NCBI RefSeq assembly: GCF_020283565.1
Contig: NC_060064.1
Span: forward strand, 8,484,266-8,548,265
Direction: 5' to 3'
DNA: 64,000 nt
Source of the DNA: Trifolium pratense
Taxonomy: Eukaryota > Streptophyta > Magnoliopsida > Fabales > Fabaceae
Part shown: positions 34,201-49,200 of the stretch, piece after piece
Layout of the letters: every line of letters begins with the position of its first letter
Numbering within the stretch: position 1 is the stretch's first letter
Position numbers and translations under genes: made by a program
Notes under the pieces: model-generated
The model's input: only the letters and a program-made list of their open reading frames with translations
What the model was told of the DNA's origin: nothing
Database searches by the model: none

Positions 34201-37200
34201 ATTGTTTCTAAAATCATATAGTAATTAAGGATTGTCTTGCTAATTATAGCATTTCAATGACTTCCTTTAGTTGTTTTATAGTGGAGTTTCCTCCTAGTGA
34301 ATTCAATAAATTGCTTTTATAATGTGACCCCAAAGAAGTTTACCCAATAGGGCAACATCATATTCTAAAGATGCATAGACCTCGTACCCATAACATCAAA
34401 ATGCAAAGGTTGAAGGATTTTCTTCCAGCTCACCATACGCATGGCCATATTCTTCGTACCATTCCAAATGAAGTTTCTCAAGTTTATGTAGAATAATGAA
34501 AATATTATTCAATTTTAACTTGGTCTCACACTATCATATACTAGTAACTAAACTAAGTTTCCTATTGTTTCTAAAATCAGTTTTGACTTGGACTCACTAT
34601 CATATACTTGTAACTAAGTTTCCTATTGTTTCTAGAATCATATCATATAGTAACTAAGTTTCCTATTGTTTCTCAAATTAAACTTGTTTAATGTGCATCA
34701 TAATTTTAGCACACCTTCCCTTAATCTTCTCTTTTATTGTTATTACTTATGAGCAGAGCCTATAAAGGAAAACCTATAGAGACTGTGGTATTTATTAAGA
34801 GGCAATTCCTAACACAAATGGAAGTAAATGAGATGGAATTGAGATGTGTGGTTTCTGCATAGTTAGTTGTGTGCATTTGATTGTGATATGTTTTATAGGT
34901 CTGGACTGTTTATGCAGATTGAGATATGCTTTACAATAGTATTTATTAAGAGGCAATTTAAGAAACTGGGATAAGGACTGAGATAAGATGAAGTTGGCAA
35001 TTGAAGAGGTGGAGACTGTCAATGTTTATGCAGATTGAGATATGTTTTACAGTAGTATTTATTAAGAGGCAATTTAAGAAACTGAGATAAGGACTGAGAT
35101 AAGATGAAGATGGCAATTGAAGAGGTGGAGACAGTCACTGTTTATGCAGATTGAGACAGTAGTGTTTATTAAGAGGCAAATACTGGATATTGATACTCAT
35201 ATGCTCTCTTTTGGTCTAGTCATCTCTTCTTTTCCTAAAGACTACAACTTAATAAAAGGTGGGCTTCTTCAAAAAATAAAATAAAAGGTGGAGGTGGCCT
35301 CAACACCTATTAAGCTCTGTGGAAGTAAGTAGAAGTAAATGAGATGAAATTAAGCTTCTGCAGAGGAGCATAATTGTTATGTGCATTTGATTGTGTGAAC
35401 CTGCTAGAGAAGACATGCTTTGTCAAATTTAAGAGGGCAGAGGCTGTGCATGCCCATTTACAAAGTAGAATAAATGAGAATATTACTCATACAGTATTTA
35501 TTAAGAGGCATGTTTTGTTATTTTTCCACATAAATTTGGTATACAAAAAAGAGGCTGCATATGCAGACTTAGAAAGTAGAATAAATGAAAATATTATACA
35601 TCAAATTTAAGAAAATTTAAGAGACAGTATAGAATAAATAAAAATATTATTCAGTTTTGACTTGGTGTAGTAACCAAGTTTCCTATTGTTTCTAAAATCA
35701 TATAGTAATTAAGGATTGACTTGCTAATTATAGCATTTCAATGACTTCCTTTAGTTGTTTTATAGTGGAGTTTCCTCCTAGTGAATTCAGCAAATTGCTT
35801 TTATAATGTGACTCCAAAGAAGCTTACCCAATAGGGCAACATCATATTCTAAAGATGCATAGATCTCGTACCCATAACATCAAAATGCAAAGGTTGAAGG
35901 ATTTTCTTCCAGCTCACCATACGCATGGCTATATTCTTCGTACCATTCCAAATGAAGTTTCTCAAGTTTATGTAGAATAATGAAAATATTATTCAATTTT
36001 AACTTGGTCTCACACTATCATATACTAGTAACTAAACTAAGTTTCCTATCGTTTCTAAAATCAGTTTTGACTTGGACTCACTATTATATACTTGTAACTA
36101 AGTTTCCTATTGTTTCTAGAATCATATCATATAGTAACTAAGTTTCCTATTGTTTCTCAAATTAAACTTGTTTAATGTGCATCATAATTTTAGCACACCT
36201 TCCCTTAATCTTCTCTTTTATTGTTATTACTTATGAGCAGAGCCTATAAAGGAAAACCTATAGAGACTGTGGTATTTATTAAGAGGCAATTCCTAACACA
36301 AATGGAAGTAAATGAGATGGAATTGAGATGTGTGGTTTCTGCATAGTTAGTTGTGTGCATTTGATTGTGATATGTTTTACAGGTCTGGACTGTTTATGCA
36401 GATTGGGATATGTTTTACAGTAGTATTTATTAAGAGGCATTTTAAGAGGCAAATACTGGATATGAATACTCATATTAAGCTCTGTGGAAGTAAATAGAAA
36501 TAAATGAGATGAAATTAAGCTCTGTAGCTTCTGTAGAGGAGCATAATTGTTATGTGCATTTGATTGTGATAATCTGCTAGGCAATTTAAGAAACTGAGAT
36601 AAGGACTGAGATAAGATGAAGTTGGCAAGTGAAGAGGTGGAGACTGTCACTGTTTATGCAGATTGAGATATGTTTTACAGTAGTATTTATTAAGAGGCAA
36701 ATACTGGATATGGATACTCATATGCTCTCTTTTGATCTAATCCTCTCTTCTTTTCCTAAAGACTACACCTTAATAAAAGGTGGGCTTCTTCAAAAAAATA
36801 AAATAAAAGGTGGAGGTGGAGGTGACCTCACCACCTATTAAGCTCTGAGGAAGTAAGTAGAAGTAAATGAGATGGAATTAAGCTCTGTAGCTTCTGCAGA
36901 GGAGCATAATTGTTATGTGCATTTGATTGTGATAATCTGCTAGGCAATTTAAGAAACTGAGATGAGGACTGAGATAAGATGAAGTTGACAATTGAAGAGG
37001 TGGAGACTGTCACTGTTTATGCAGATTGAGATATGTTTTACAGTAGTATTTATTAAGAGGCAATTTAAGAAACTGAGATAAGGACTGAGATAAGATGAAG
37101 TTGGCAATTGAAGAGGTGGAGACAGTCACTGTTTATGCAGATTGAGACAGTAGTGTTTATTAAGAGGCAAATACTGGATATTGATACTCATATGCTCTCT

Positions 37201-40200
37201 TTTGATCTAGTCATCTCTTCTTTTCCTAAAGACTACAACTTAATAAAAGGTGGGATTCTTCAAAAAATAAAATAAAAGGTGGAGGTGGCCTCAACACCCA
37301 TTAAGCTCTGTGGAAGTAAGTAGAAGTAAATGAGATGAAATTAAGCTTCTGCAGAGGAGCATAATTGTTATGTGCATTTGATTGTGTGAACCTGCTAGAG
37401 AAGACATGTATTGTCAAATTTAAGAGGGCAGAGGCTGTGCATGCCCATTGACAAAGTAGAATAAATGAGAATAATATTACTCATATAGTATTTATTAAGA
37501 GGCATGTTTTGTTATTTTTCAACATAAATTTGGTATACAAAAAAGAGGCTGTATATGCAGACTGAGAAAGTAGAATAAATGAAAATATTATACATCAAAT
37601 TTAAGAAAATTTAAGAGACAGAGACAGTATAGAATAAATAAAAATATTATTCAGTTTTGACTTGGTGTAGTAACAAAGTTTCCTATTGTTTCTAAAATCA
37701 TATAGTAATTAAGGATTGACTTGCTAATTATAGCATTTCAATGACTTCCTTTAGTTGTTTTATAGTGGAATTTCCTCCTAGTGAATTCAGTAAATTGCTT
37801 TTATAATGTGACTCCAAAGAAGCTTACCCAATAGGGCAACATCATATTCTAAAGATGCATAGACCTCGTACCCATAACTTCAAAATGCAAAGGTTGAAGG
37901 ATTTTCTTCCAGCTCACCATACGCATGGCCATATTCTTCGTACCATTCCAAATGAAGTTTCTCAAGTTTATGTAGAATAATGAAAATATTATTCAATTTT
38001 AACTTGGTCTCACACTATCATATACTAGTAACTAAACTAAGTTTCCTATTGTTTCTAAAATCAGTTTTGACTTGGACTCACTATCATATACTTGTAACTA
38101 AGTTTCCTATTGTTTCTAGAATCATATCAGATAGTAACTAAGTTTCCTATTGTTTCTCAAATTAAACTTGTTTAATGTGCATCATAATTTTAGCACACCT
38201 TCCCTTAATCTTCTCTTTTATTGTTATTACTTATGAGCAGAGCCTATAAAGGAAAACCTATAGAGACTGTGGTATTTATTAAGAGGCAATTCCTAACACA
38301 AATGGAAGTAAATGAGATGGAATTGAGATGTGTGGTTTCTGCATAGTTAGTTGTGTGCATTTGATTGTGATATGTTTTACAGGTCTGGACTGTTTATGCA
38401 GATTGGGATATGTTTTACAGTAGTATTTATTAAGAGGCATTTTAAGAGGCAAATACTGGATATGAATACTCATATTAAGCTCTGTGGAAGTAAATAGAAA
38501 TAAATGAGATGAAATTAAGCTCTGTAGCTTCTGTAGAGGAGCATAATTGTTATGTGCATTTGATTGTGATAATCTGCTAGGCAATTTAAGAAACTGAGAT
38601 AAGGACTGAGATAAGATGAAGTTGGCAAGTGAAGAGGTGGAGACTGTCACTGTTTATGCAGATTGAGATATGTTTTACAGTAGTATTTATTAAGAGGCAA
38701 ATACTGGATATGGATACTCATATGCTCTCTTTTGATCTAATCCTCTCTTCTTTTCCTAAAGACTACACCTTAATAAAAGGTGGGCTTCTTCAAAAAAATA
38801 AAATAAAAGGTGGAGGTGGAGGTGACCTCACCACCTATTAAGCTCTGAGGAAGTAAGTAGAAGTAAATGAGATGGAATTAAGCTCTGTAGCTTCTGCAGA
38901 GGAGCATAATTGTTATGTGCATTTGATTGTGATAATCTGCTAGGCAATTTAAGAAACTGAGATGAGGACTGAGATAAGATGAAGTTGACAATTGAAGAGG
39001 TGGAGACTGTCACTGTTTATGCAGATTGAGATATGTTTTACAGTAGTATTTATTAAGAGGCAATTTAAGAAACTGAGATAAGGACTGAGATAAGATGAAG
39101 TTGGCAATTGAAGAGGTGGAGACAGTCACTGTTTATGCAGATTGAGACAGTAGTGTTTATTAAGAGGCAAATACTGGATATTGATACTCATATGCTCTCT
39201 TTTGATCTAGTCATCTCTTCTTTTCCTAAAGACTACAACTTAATAAAAGGTGGGCTTCTTCAAAAAATAAAATAAAAGGTGGAGGTGGCCTCAACACCCA
39301 TTAAGCTCTGTGGAAGTAAGTAGAAGTAAATGAGATGAAATTAAGCTTCTGCAGAGGAGCATAATTGTTATGTGCATTTGATTGTGTGAACCTGCTAGAG
39401 AAGACATGTATTGTCAAATTTAAGAGGGCAGAGGCTGTGCATGCCCATTGACAAAGTAGAATAAATGAGAATAATATTACTCATATAGTATTTATTAAGA
39501 GGCATGTTTTGTTATTTTTCAACATAAATTTGGTATACAAAAAAGAGGCTGTATATGCAGACTGAGAAAGTAGAATAAATGAAAATATTATACATCAAAT
39601 TTAAGAAAATTTAAGAGACAGAGACAGTATAGAATAAATAAAAATATTATTCAGTTTTGACTTGGTGTAGTAACAAAGTTTCCTATTGTTTCTAAAATCA
39701 TATAGTAATTAAGGATTGACTTGCTAATTATAGCATTTCAATGACTTCCTTTAGTTGTTTTATAGTGGAATTTCCTCCTAGTGAATTCAGTAAATTGCTT
39801 TTATAATGTGACTCCAAAGAAGCTTACCCAATAGGGCAACATCATATTCTAAAGATGCATAGACCTCGTACCCATAACTTCAAAATGCAAAGGTTGAAGG
39901 ATTTTCTTCCAGCTCACCATACGCATGGCCATATTCTTCGTACCATTCCAAATGAAGTTTCTCAAGTTTATGTAGAATAATGAAAATATTATTCAATTTT
40001 AACTTGGTCTCACACTATCATATACTAGTAACTAAACTAAGTTTCCTATTGTTTCTAAAATCAGTTTTGACTTGGACTCACTATCATATACTTGTAACTA
40101 AGTTTCCTATTGTTTCTAGAATCATATCAGATAGTAACTAAGTTTCCTATTGTTTCTCAAATTAAACTTGTTTAATGTGCATCATAATTTTAGCACACCT

Positions 40201-43200
40201 TCCCTTAATCTTCTCTTTTATTGTTATTACTTATGAGCAGAGCCTATAAAGGAAAACCTATAGAGACTGTGGTATTTATTAAGAGGCAATTCCTAACACA
40301 AATGGAAGTAAATAAGATGGAATTGAGATGTGTGGTTTCTGCATAGTTAGTTGTGTGCATTTGATTGTGATATGTTTTATAGGTCTGGACTGTTTATGCA
40401 GATTGAGATATGCTTTACAATAGTATTTATTAAGAGGCAATTTAAGAAACTGGGATAAGGACTGAGATAAGATGAAGTTGGCAATTGAAGAGGTGGAGAC
40501 TGTCAATGTTTATGCAGATTGAGATATGTTTTACAGTAGTATTTATTAAGAGGCAATTTAAGAAACTGAGATAAGGACTGAGATAAGATGAAGATGGCAA
40601 TTGAAGAGGTGGAGACAGTCACTGTTTATGCAGATTGAGACAGTAGTGTTTATTAAGAGGCAAATACTGGATATTGATACTCATATGCTCTCTTTTGGTC
40701 TAGTCATCTCTTCTTTTCCTAAAGACTACAACTTAATAAAAGGTGGACTTCTTCAAAAAATAAAATAAAAGGTGGAGGTGGCCTCAACACCTATTAAACT
40801 CTGTGGAAGTAAGTAGAAGTAAATGAGATGAAATTAAGCTTCTGCAGAGGAGCATAATTGTTATGTGCATTTGATTGTGTGAACCTGCTAGAGAAGACAT
40901 GCTTTGTCAAATTTAAGAGGGCAGAGGCTGTGCATGCCCATTGACAAAGTAGAATAAATGAGAATATTACTCATACAGTATTTATTAAGAGGCATGTTTT
41001 GTTATTTTTCCACATAAATTTGGTATACAAAAAAGAGGCTGCATATGCAGACTGAGAAAGTAGAATAAATGAAAATATTATACATCAAATTTAAGAAAAT
41101 TTAAGAGACAGAGATAGTATAGAATAAATAAAAATATTATTCAGTTTTGACTTGGTGTAGTAACCAAGTTTCCTATTGTTTCTAAAATCATATAGTAATT
41201 AAGGATTGACTTGCTAATTATAGCATTTCAATGACTTCCTTTAGTTGTTTTATATTGGAGTTTTCTCCTAGTGAATTCAGTAAATTGCTTTTATAATGTG
41301 ACTCCAAAGAAGCTTACCCAATAGGGCAACATCATATTCTAAAGATGCACAGACCTCGTACCCATAACATCAAAATGCAAAGGTTGAAGGATTTTCTTCC
41401 AGCTCACCATACGCATGGCCATATTCTTCGTACCATTCCAAATGAAGTTTCTCAAGTTTATGTAGAATAATGAAAATATTATTCAATTTTAACTTGGTCT
41501 CACACTATCATATACTAGTAACTAAACTAAGTTTCCTATCGTTTCTAAAATCAGTTTTGACTTGGACTCACTATTATATACTTGTAACTAAGTTTCCTAT
41601 TGTTTCTAGAATCATATCATATAGTAACTAAGTTTCCTATTGTTTCTCAAATTAAACTTGTTTAATGTGCATCATAATTTTAGCACACCTTCCCTTAATC
41701 TTCTCTTTTATTGTTATTACTTATGAGCAGAGCCTATAAAGGAAAACCTATAGAGACTGTGGTATTTATTAAGAGGCAATTCCTAACACAAATGGAAGTA
41801 AATGAGATGGAATTGAGATGTGTGGTTTCTGCATAGTTAGTTGTGTGCATTTGATTGTGATATGTTTTACAGGTCTGGACTGTTTATGCAGATTGGGATA
41901 TGTTTTACAGTAGTATTTATTAAGAGGCATTTTAAGAGGCAAATACTGGATATGAATACTCATATTAAGCTCTGTGGAAGTAAATAGAAATAAATGAGAT
42001 GAAATTAAGCTCTGTAGCTTCTGTAGAGGAGCATAATTGTTATGTGCATTTGATTGTGATAATCTGCTAGGCAATTTAAGAAACTGAGATAAGGACTGAG
42101 ATAAGATGAAGTTGGCAAGTGAAGAGGTGGAGACTGTCACTGTTTATGCAGATTGAGATATGTTTTACAGTAGTATTTATTAAGAGGCAAATACTGGATA
42201 TGGATACTCATATGCTCTCTTTTGATCTAATCCTCTCTTCTTTTCCTAAAGACTACACCTTAATAAAAGGTGGGCTTCTTCAAAAAAATAAAATAAAAGG
42301 TGGAGGTGGAGGTGACCTCACCACCTATTAAGCTCTGAGGAAGTAAGTAGAAGTAAATGAGATGGAATTAAGCTCTGTAGCTTCTGCAGAGGAGCATAAT
42401 TGTTATGTGCATTTGATTGTGATAATCTGCTAGGCAATTTAAGAAACTGAGATGAGGACTGAGATAAGATGAAGTTGACAATTGAAGAGGTGGAGACTGT
42501 CACTGTTTATGCAGATTGAGATATGTTTTACAGTAGTATTTATTAAGAGGCAATTTAAGAAACTGAGATAAGGACTGAGATAAGATGAAGTTGGCAATTG
42601 AAGAGGTGGAGACAGTCACTGTTTATGCAGATTGAGACAGTAGTGTTTATTAAGAGGCAAATACTGGATATTGATACTCATATGCTCTCTTTTGATCTAG
42701 TCATCTCTTCTTTTCCTAAAGACTACAACTTAATAAAAGGTGGGCTTCTTCAAAAAATAAAATAAAAGGTGGAGGTGGCCTCAACACTCATTAAGCTCTG
42801 TGGAAGTAAGTAGAAGTAAATGAGATGAAATTAAGCTTCTGCAGAGGAGCATAATTGTTATGTGCATTTGATTGTGTGAACCTGCTAGAGAAGACATGTA
42901 TTGTCAAATTTAAGAGGGCAGAGGCTGTGCATGCCCATTGACAAAGTAGAATAAATGAGAATAATATTACTCATATAGTATTTATTAAGAGGCATGTTTT
43001 GTTATTTTTCAACATAAATTTGGTATACAAAAAAGAGGCTGTATATGCAGACTGAGAAAGTAGAATAAATGAAAATATTATACATCAAATTTAAGAAAAT
43101 TTAAGAGACAGAGACAGTATAGAATAAATAAAAATATTATTCAGTTTTGACTTGGTGTAGTAACAAAGTTTCCTATTGTTTCTAAAATCATATAGTAATT

Positions 43201-46200
43201 AAGGATTGACTTGCTAATTATAGCATTTCAATGACTTCCTTTAGTTGTTTTATAGTGGAATTTCCTCCTAGTGAATTCAGTAAATTGCTTTTATAATGTG
43301 ACTCCAAAGAAGCTTACCCAATAGGGCAACATCATATTCTAAAGATGCATAGACCTCGTACCCATAACTTCAAAATGCAAAGGTTGAAGGATTTTCATCC
43401 AGCTCACCATACGCATGGCCATATTCTTCGTACCATTCCAAATGAAGTTTCTCAAGTTTATGTAGAATAATGAAAATATTATTCAATTTTAACTTGGTCT
43501 CACACTATCATATACTAGTAACTAAACTAAGTTTCCTATTGTTTCTAAAATCAGTTTTGACTTGGACTCACTATCATATACTTGTAACTAAGTTTCCTAT
43601 TGTTTCTAGAATCATATCAGATAGTAACTAAGTTTCCTATTGTTTCTCAAATTAAACTTGTTTAATGTGCATCATAATTTTAGCACACCTTCCCTTAATC
43701 TTCTCTTTTATTGTTATTACTTATGAGCAGAGCCTATAAAGGAAAACCTATAGAGACTGTGGTATTTATTAAGAGGCAATTCCTAACACAAATGGAAGTA
43801 AATAAGATGGAATTGAGATGTGTGGTTTCTGCATAGTTAGTTGTGTGCATTTGATTGTGATATGTTTTATAGGTCTGGACTGTTTATGCAGATTGAGATA
43901 TGCTTTACAATAGTATTTATTAAGAGGCAATTTAAGAAACTGGGATAAGGACTGAGATAAGATGAAGTTGGCAATTGAAGAGGTGGAGACTGTCAATGTT
44001 TATGCAGATTGAGATATGTTTTACAGTAGTATTTATTAAGAGGCAATTTAAGAAACTGAGATAAGGACTGAGATAAGATGAAGATGGCAATTGAAGAGGT
44101 GGAGACAGTCACTGTTTATGCAGATTGAGACAGTAGTGTTTATTAAGAGGCAAATACTGGATATTGATACTCATATGCTCTCTTTTGGTCTAGTCATCTA
44201 TTCTTTTCCTAAAGACTACAACTTAATAAAAGGTGGACTTCTTCAAAAAATAAAATAAAAGGTGGAGGTGGCCTCAACACCTATTAAACTCTGTGGAAGT
44301 AAGTAGAAGTAAATGAGATGAAATTAAGCTTCTGCAGAGGAGCATAATTGTTATGTGCATTTGATTGTGTGAACCTGCTAGAGAAGACATGCTTTGTCAA
44401 ATTTAAGAGGGCAGAGGCTGTGCATGCCCATTGACAAAGTAGAATAAATGAGAATATTACTCATACAGTATTTATTAAGAGGCATGTTTTGTTATTTTTC
44501 CACATAAATTTGGTATACAAAAAAGAGGCTGCATATGCAGACTGAGAAAGTAGAATAAATGAAAATATTATACATCAAATTTAAGAAAATTTAAGAGACA
44601 GAGATAGTATAGAATAAATAAAAATATTATTCAGTTTTGACTTGGTGTAGTAACCAAGTTTCCTATTGTTTCTAAAATCATATAGTAATTAAGGATTGAC
44701 TTGCTAATTATAGCATTTCAATGACTTCCTTTAGTTGTTTTATATTGGAGTTTTCTCCTAGTGAATTCAGTAAATTGCTTTTATAATGTGACTCCAAAGA
44801 AGCTTACCCAATAGGGCAACATCATATTCTAAAGATGCACAGACCTCGTACCCATAACATCAAAATGCAAAGGTTGAAGGATTTTCTTCCAGCTCACCAT
44901 ACGCATGGCCATATTCTTCGTACCATTCCAAATGAAGTTTCTCAAGTTTATGTAGAATAATGAAAATATTATTCAATTTTAACTTGGTCTCACACTATCA
45001 TATACTACTAACTAAACTAAGTTTCCTATTGTTTCTAAAATCAGTTTTAACTTGGACTCACTATCATATACTTGTAACTAAGTTTCCTATTGTTTCTAGA
45101 ATCATATCATATAGTAACTAAGTTTCCTATTGTTTCTCAAATTAAACTTGTTTAATGTGCATCATAATTTTAGCACACCTTCCCTTAATCTTCTCTTTTA
45201 TTGTTATTACTTATGAGCAGAGCCTATAAAGGAACACCTATAGAGACTGTGGTATTTATTAAGAGGCAATTCCTAACACAAATGGAAGTAAATGAGATGG
45301 AATTGAGATGTGTGGTTTCTGCAAAGTTAGTTGTGTGCATTTGATTGTGATATGTTTTACAGGTCTGGACTGTTTATGCAGATTGAGATATGTTTTACAG
45401 TAGTATTTATTAAGAGGCAATTTAAGAGGCAAATACTGGATATGAATACTCATATTAAGCTTTGTGGAAGTAAATAGAAATAAATGAGATGGAATTAAGC
45501 TCTGTAGCTTATGTAGAGGAGCATAATTGTTATGTGCATTTGATTGTGATAATCTGCTAGGCAATTTAAGAAACTGAGATAAGGACTGAGATAAGATGAA
45601 GTTGGCAAGTGAAGAGGTGGAGACTGTCACTGTTTATGCAGATTGAGATATGTTTTACAGTAGTATTTATTAAGAGGCAAATACTGGATATGGATACTCA
45701 TATGCTCTCTTTTGATCTAATCCTCTCTTCTTTTCCTAAAGACTACACCTTAATAAAAGGTGGGCTTCTTCAAAAAAATAAAATAAAAGGTGGAGGTGGA
45801 GGTGACCTCACCACCTATTAAGCTCTGAGGAAGTAAGTAGAAGTAAATGAGATGGAATTAAGCTCTGTAGCTTCTGCAGAGGAGCATAATTGTTATGTGC
45901 ATTTGATTGTGATAATCTGCTAGGCAATTTAAGAAACTGAGATGAGGACTGAGATAAGATGAAGTTGACAATTGAAGAGGTGGAGACTGTCACTGTTTAT
46001 GCAGATTGAGATATGTTTTACAATAGTATTTATTAAGAGGCAATTTAAGAAACTGAGATAAGGACTGAGATAAGATGAAGTTGGCAATTGAAGAGGTGGA
46101 GACAGTCACTGTTTATGCATATTGAGACAGTAGTGTTTATTAAGAGGCAAATACTGGATATTGATACTCATATGCTCTCTTTTGATCTAGTCATCTCTTC

Positions 46201-49200
46201 TTTTCCTAAAGACTACAACTTAATAAAAGGTGGGCTTCTTCAAAAAATAAAATAAAAGGTGGAGGTGGCCTCAACACCTATTAAGCTCTGTGGAAGTAAG
46301 TAGAAGTAAATGAGATGAAATTAAGCTTCTGCAGAGGAGCATAATTGTTATGTGCATTTGATTGTGTGAACCTGCTAGAGAAGACATGCTTTGTCAAATT
46401 TAAGAGGGCAGAGGCTGTGCATGCCCATTGACAAAGTAGAATAAATGAGAATATTACTCATACAGTATTTATTAAGAGGCATGTTTTGTTATTTTTCAAC
46501 ATAAATTTGGTATACAAAAAAGAGGTTGTATATGCAGACTGAGAAAGTAGAATAAATGAAAATATTATACATCAAATTTAAGAAAATTTAAGAGACATAG
46601 ACAGTATAGAATGAATAAAAATATTATTCAGTTTTGACTTGGTGTAGTAACCAAGTTTGCTATTGTTTCTAAAATCATATAGTAATTAAGGATTGTCTTG
46701 CTAATTATAGCATTTCAATGACTTCCTTTAGTTGTTTTATAGTGGAGTTTCCTCCTAGTGAATTCAATAAATTGCTTTTATAATGTGACCCCAAAGAAGC
46801 TTACCCAATAGGGCAACATCATATTCTAAAGATGCATAGACCTCGTACCCATAACATCAAAATGCAAAGGTTGAAGGATTTTCTTCCAGCTCACCATACG
46901 CATGGCCATATTCTTCGTACCATTCCAAATGAAGTTTCTCAAGTTTATGTAGAATAATGAAAATATTATTCAATTTTAACTTGGTCTCACACTATCATAT
47001 ACTAGTAACTAAACTAAGTTTCCTATTGTTTCTAAAATCAGTTTTGACTTGGACTCACTATTATATACTTGTAACTAAGTTTCCTATTGTTTCTAGAATC
47101 ATATCATATAGTAACTAAGTTTCCTATTGTTTCTCAAATTAAACTTGTTTAATGTGCATCATAATTTTAACACACCTTCCCTTAATCTTCTCTTTTATTG
47201 TTATTACTTATGAGCAGAGCCTATAAAGGAAAACCTATAGAGACTGTGGTATTTATTAAGAGGCAATTCCTAACACAAATGGAAGTAAATGAGATGGAAT
47301 TGAGATGTGTGGTTTCTGCATAGTTAGTTGTGTGCATTTGATTGTGATATGTTTTATAGGTCTGGACTGTTTATGCATATTGAGATATGCTTTACAATAG
47401 TATTTATTAAGAGGCAATTTAAGAAACTGGGATAAGGACTGAGATAAGATGAAGTTGGCAATTGAAGAGGTGGAGACTGTCAATGTTTATGCAGATTGAG
47501 ATATGTTTTACAGTAGTATTTATTAAGAGGCAATTTAAGAAACTGAGATAAGGACTGAGATAAGATGAAGATGGCAACTGAAGAGGTGGAGACAGTCACT
47601 GTTTATGCAGATTGAGACAGTAGTGTTTATTAAGAGGCAAATATTGGATATTGATACTCATATGCTCTCTTTTGATCTAGTCATCTCTTCTTTTCCTAAA
47701 GACTACAACTTAATAAAAGGTGGGCTTCTTCAAAAAATAAAATAAAAGGTGGAGGTGGCCTCAACACCTATTAAGCTCTGTGGAAGTAAGTAGAAGTAAA
47801 TGAGATGAAATTAAGCTTCTGCAGAGGTGCATAATTGTTATGTGCATTTGATTGTGTGAACCTGCTAGAGAAGACATGCTTTGTCAAATTTAAGAGGGCA
47901 GAGGCTGTGCATGCCCATTGACAAAGTAGAATAAATGAGAATATTACTCATACAGTATTTATTAAGAGGCATGTTTTGTTATTTTTCCACATAAATTTGG
48001 TATACAAAAAAGAGGCTGCATATGCTGACTTAGACAGTAGAATAAATGAAAATATTATACATCAAATTTAAGAAAATTTAAGAGACAGAGACAGTATAGA
48101 ATAAATAAAAATATTATTCAGTTTTGACTTGGTGTAGTAACCAAGTTTCCTATTGTTTCTAAAATCATATAGTAATTAAGGATTGACTTGCTAATTATAG
48201 CATTTCAATGACTTCCTTTAGTTGTTTTATAGTGGAGTTTCCTCCTAGTGAATTCAGCAAATTGCTTTTATAATGTGACTCCAAAGAAGCTTACCCAATA
48301 GGGCAACATCATATTCTAAAGATGCATAGATCTCGTACCCATAACATCAAAATGCAAAGGTTGAAGGATTTTCTTCCAGCTCACCATACGCATGGCCATA
48401 TTCTTCGTACCATTCCAAATGAAGTTTCTCAAGTTTATGTAGAATAATGAAAATATTATTCAATTTTAACTTGGTCTCACACTATCATATACTAGTAACT
48501 AAACTAAGTTTCCTATTGTTTCTAAAATCAGTTTTGACTTGGACTCACTATTATATACTTGTAACTAAGTTTCCTATTGTTTCTAGAATCATATCATATA
48601 GTAACTAAGTTTCCTATTGTTTCTCAAATTAAACTTGTTTAATGTGCATCATAATTTTAACACACCTTCCCTTAATCTTCTCTTTTATTGTTATTACTTA
48701 TGAGCAGAGCCTATAAAGGAAAACCTATAGAGACTGTGGTATTTATTAAGAGGCAATTCCTAACACAAATGGAAGTAAATGAGATGGAATTGAGATGTGT
48801 GGTTTCTGCATAGTTAGTTGTGTGCATTTGATTGTGATATGTTTTATAGGTCTGGACTGTTTATGCAGATTGAGATATGCTTTACAATAGTATTTATTAA
48901 GAGGCAATTTAAGAAACTGGGATAAGGACTGAGATAAGATGAAGTTGGCAATTGAAGAGGTGGAGACTGTCAATGTTTATGCAGATTGAGATATGTTTTA
49001 CAGTAGTATTTATTAAGAGGCAATTTAAGAAACTGAGATAAGGACTGAGATAAGATGAAGATGGCAATTGAAGAGGTGGAGACAATCACTGTTTATGCAG
49101 ATTGAGACAGTAGTGTTTATTAAGAGGCAAATATTGGATATTGATACTCATATGCTCTCTTTTGATCTAGTCATCTCTTCTTTTCCTAAAGACTACAACT

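Noticed and set aside
32798..49000. Recurring 123-, 75-, 70- and 61-codon open frames in each array unit
   Set aside because: They recur only because the units recur, overlap one another on opposite strands, show no domain, and change length with the A/B structure.
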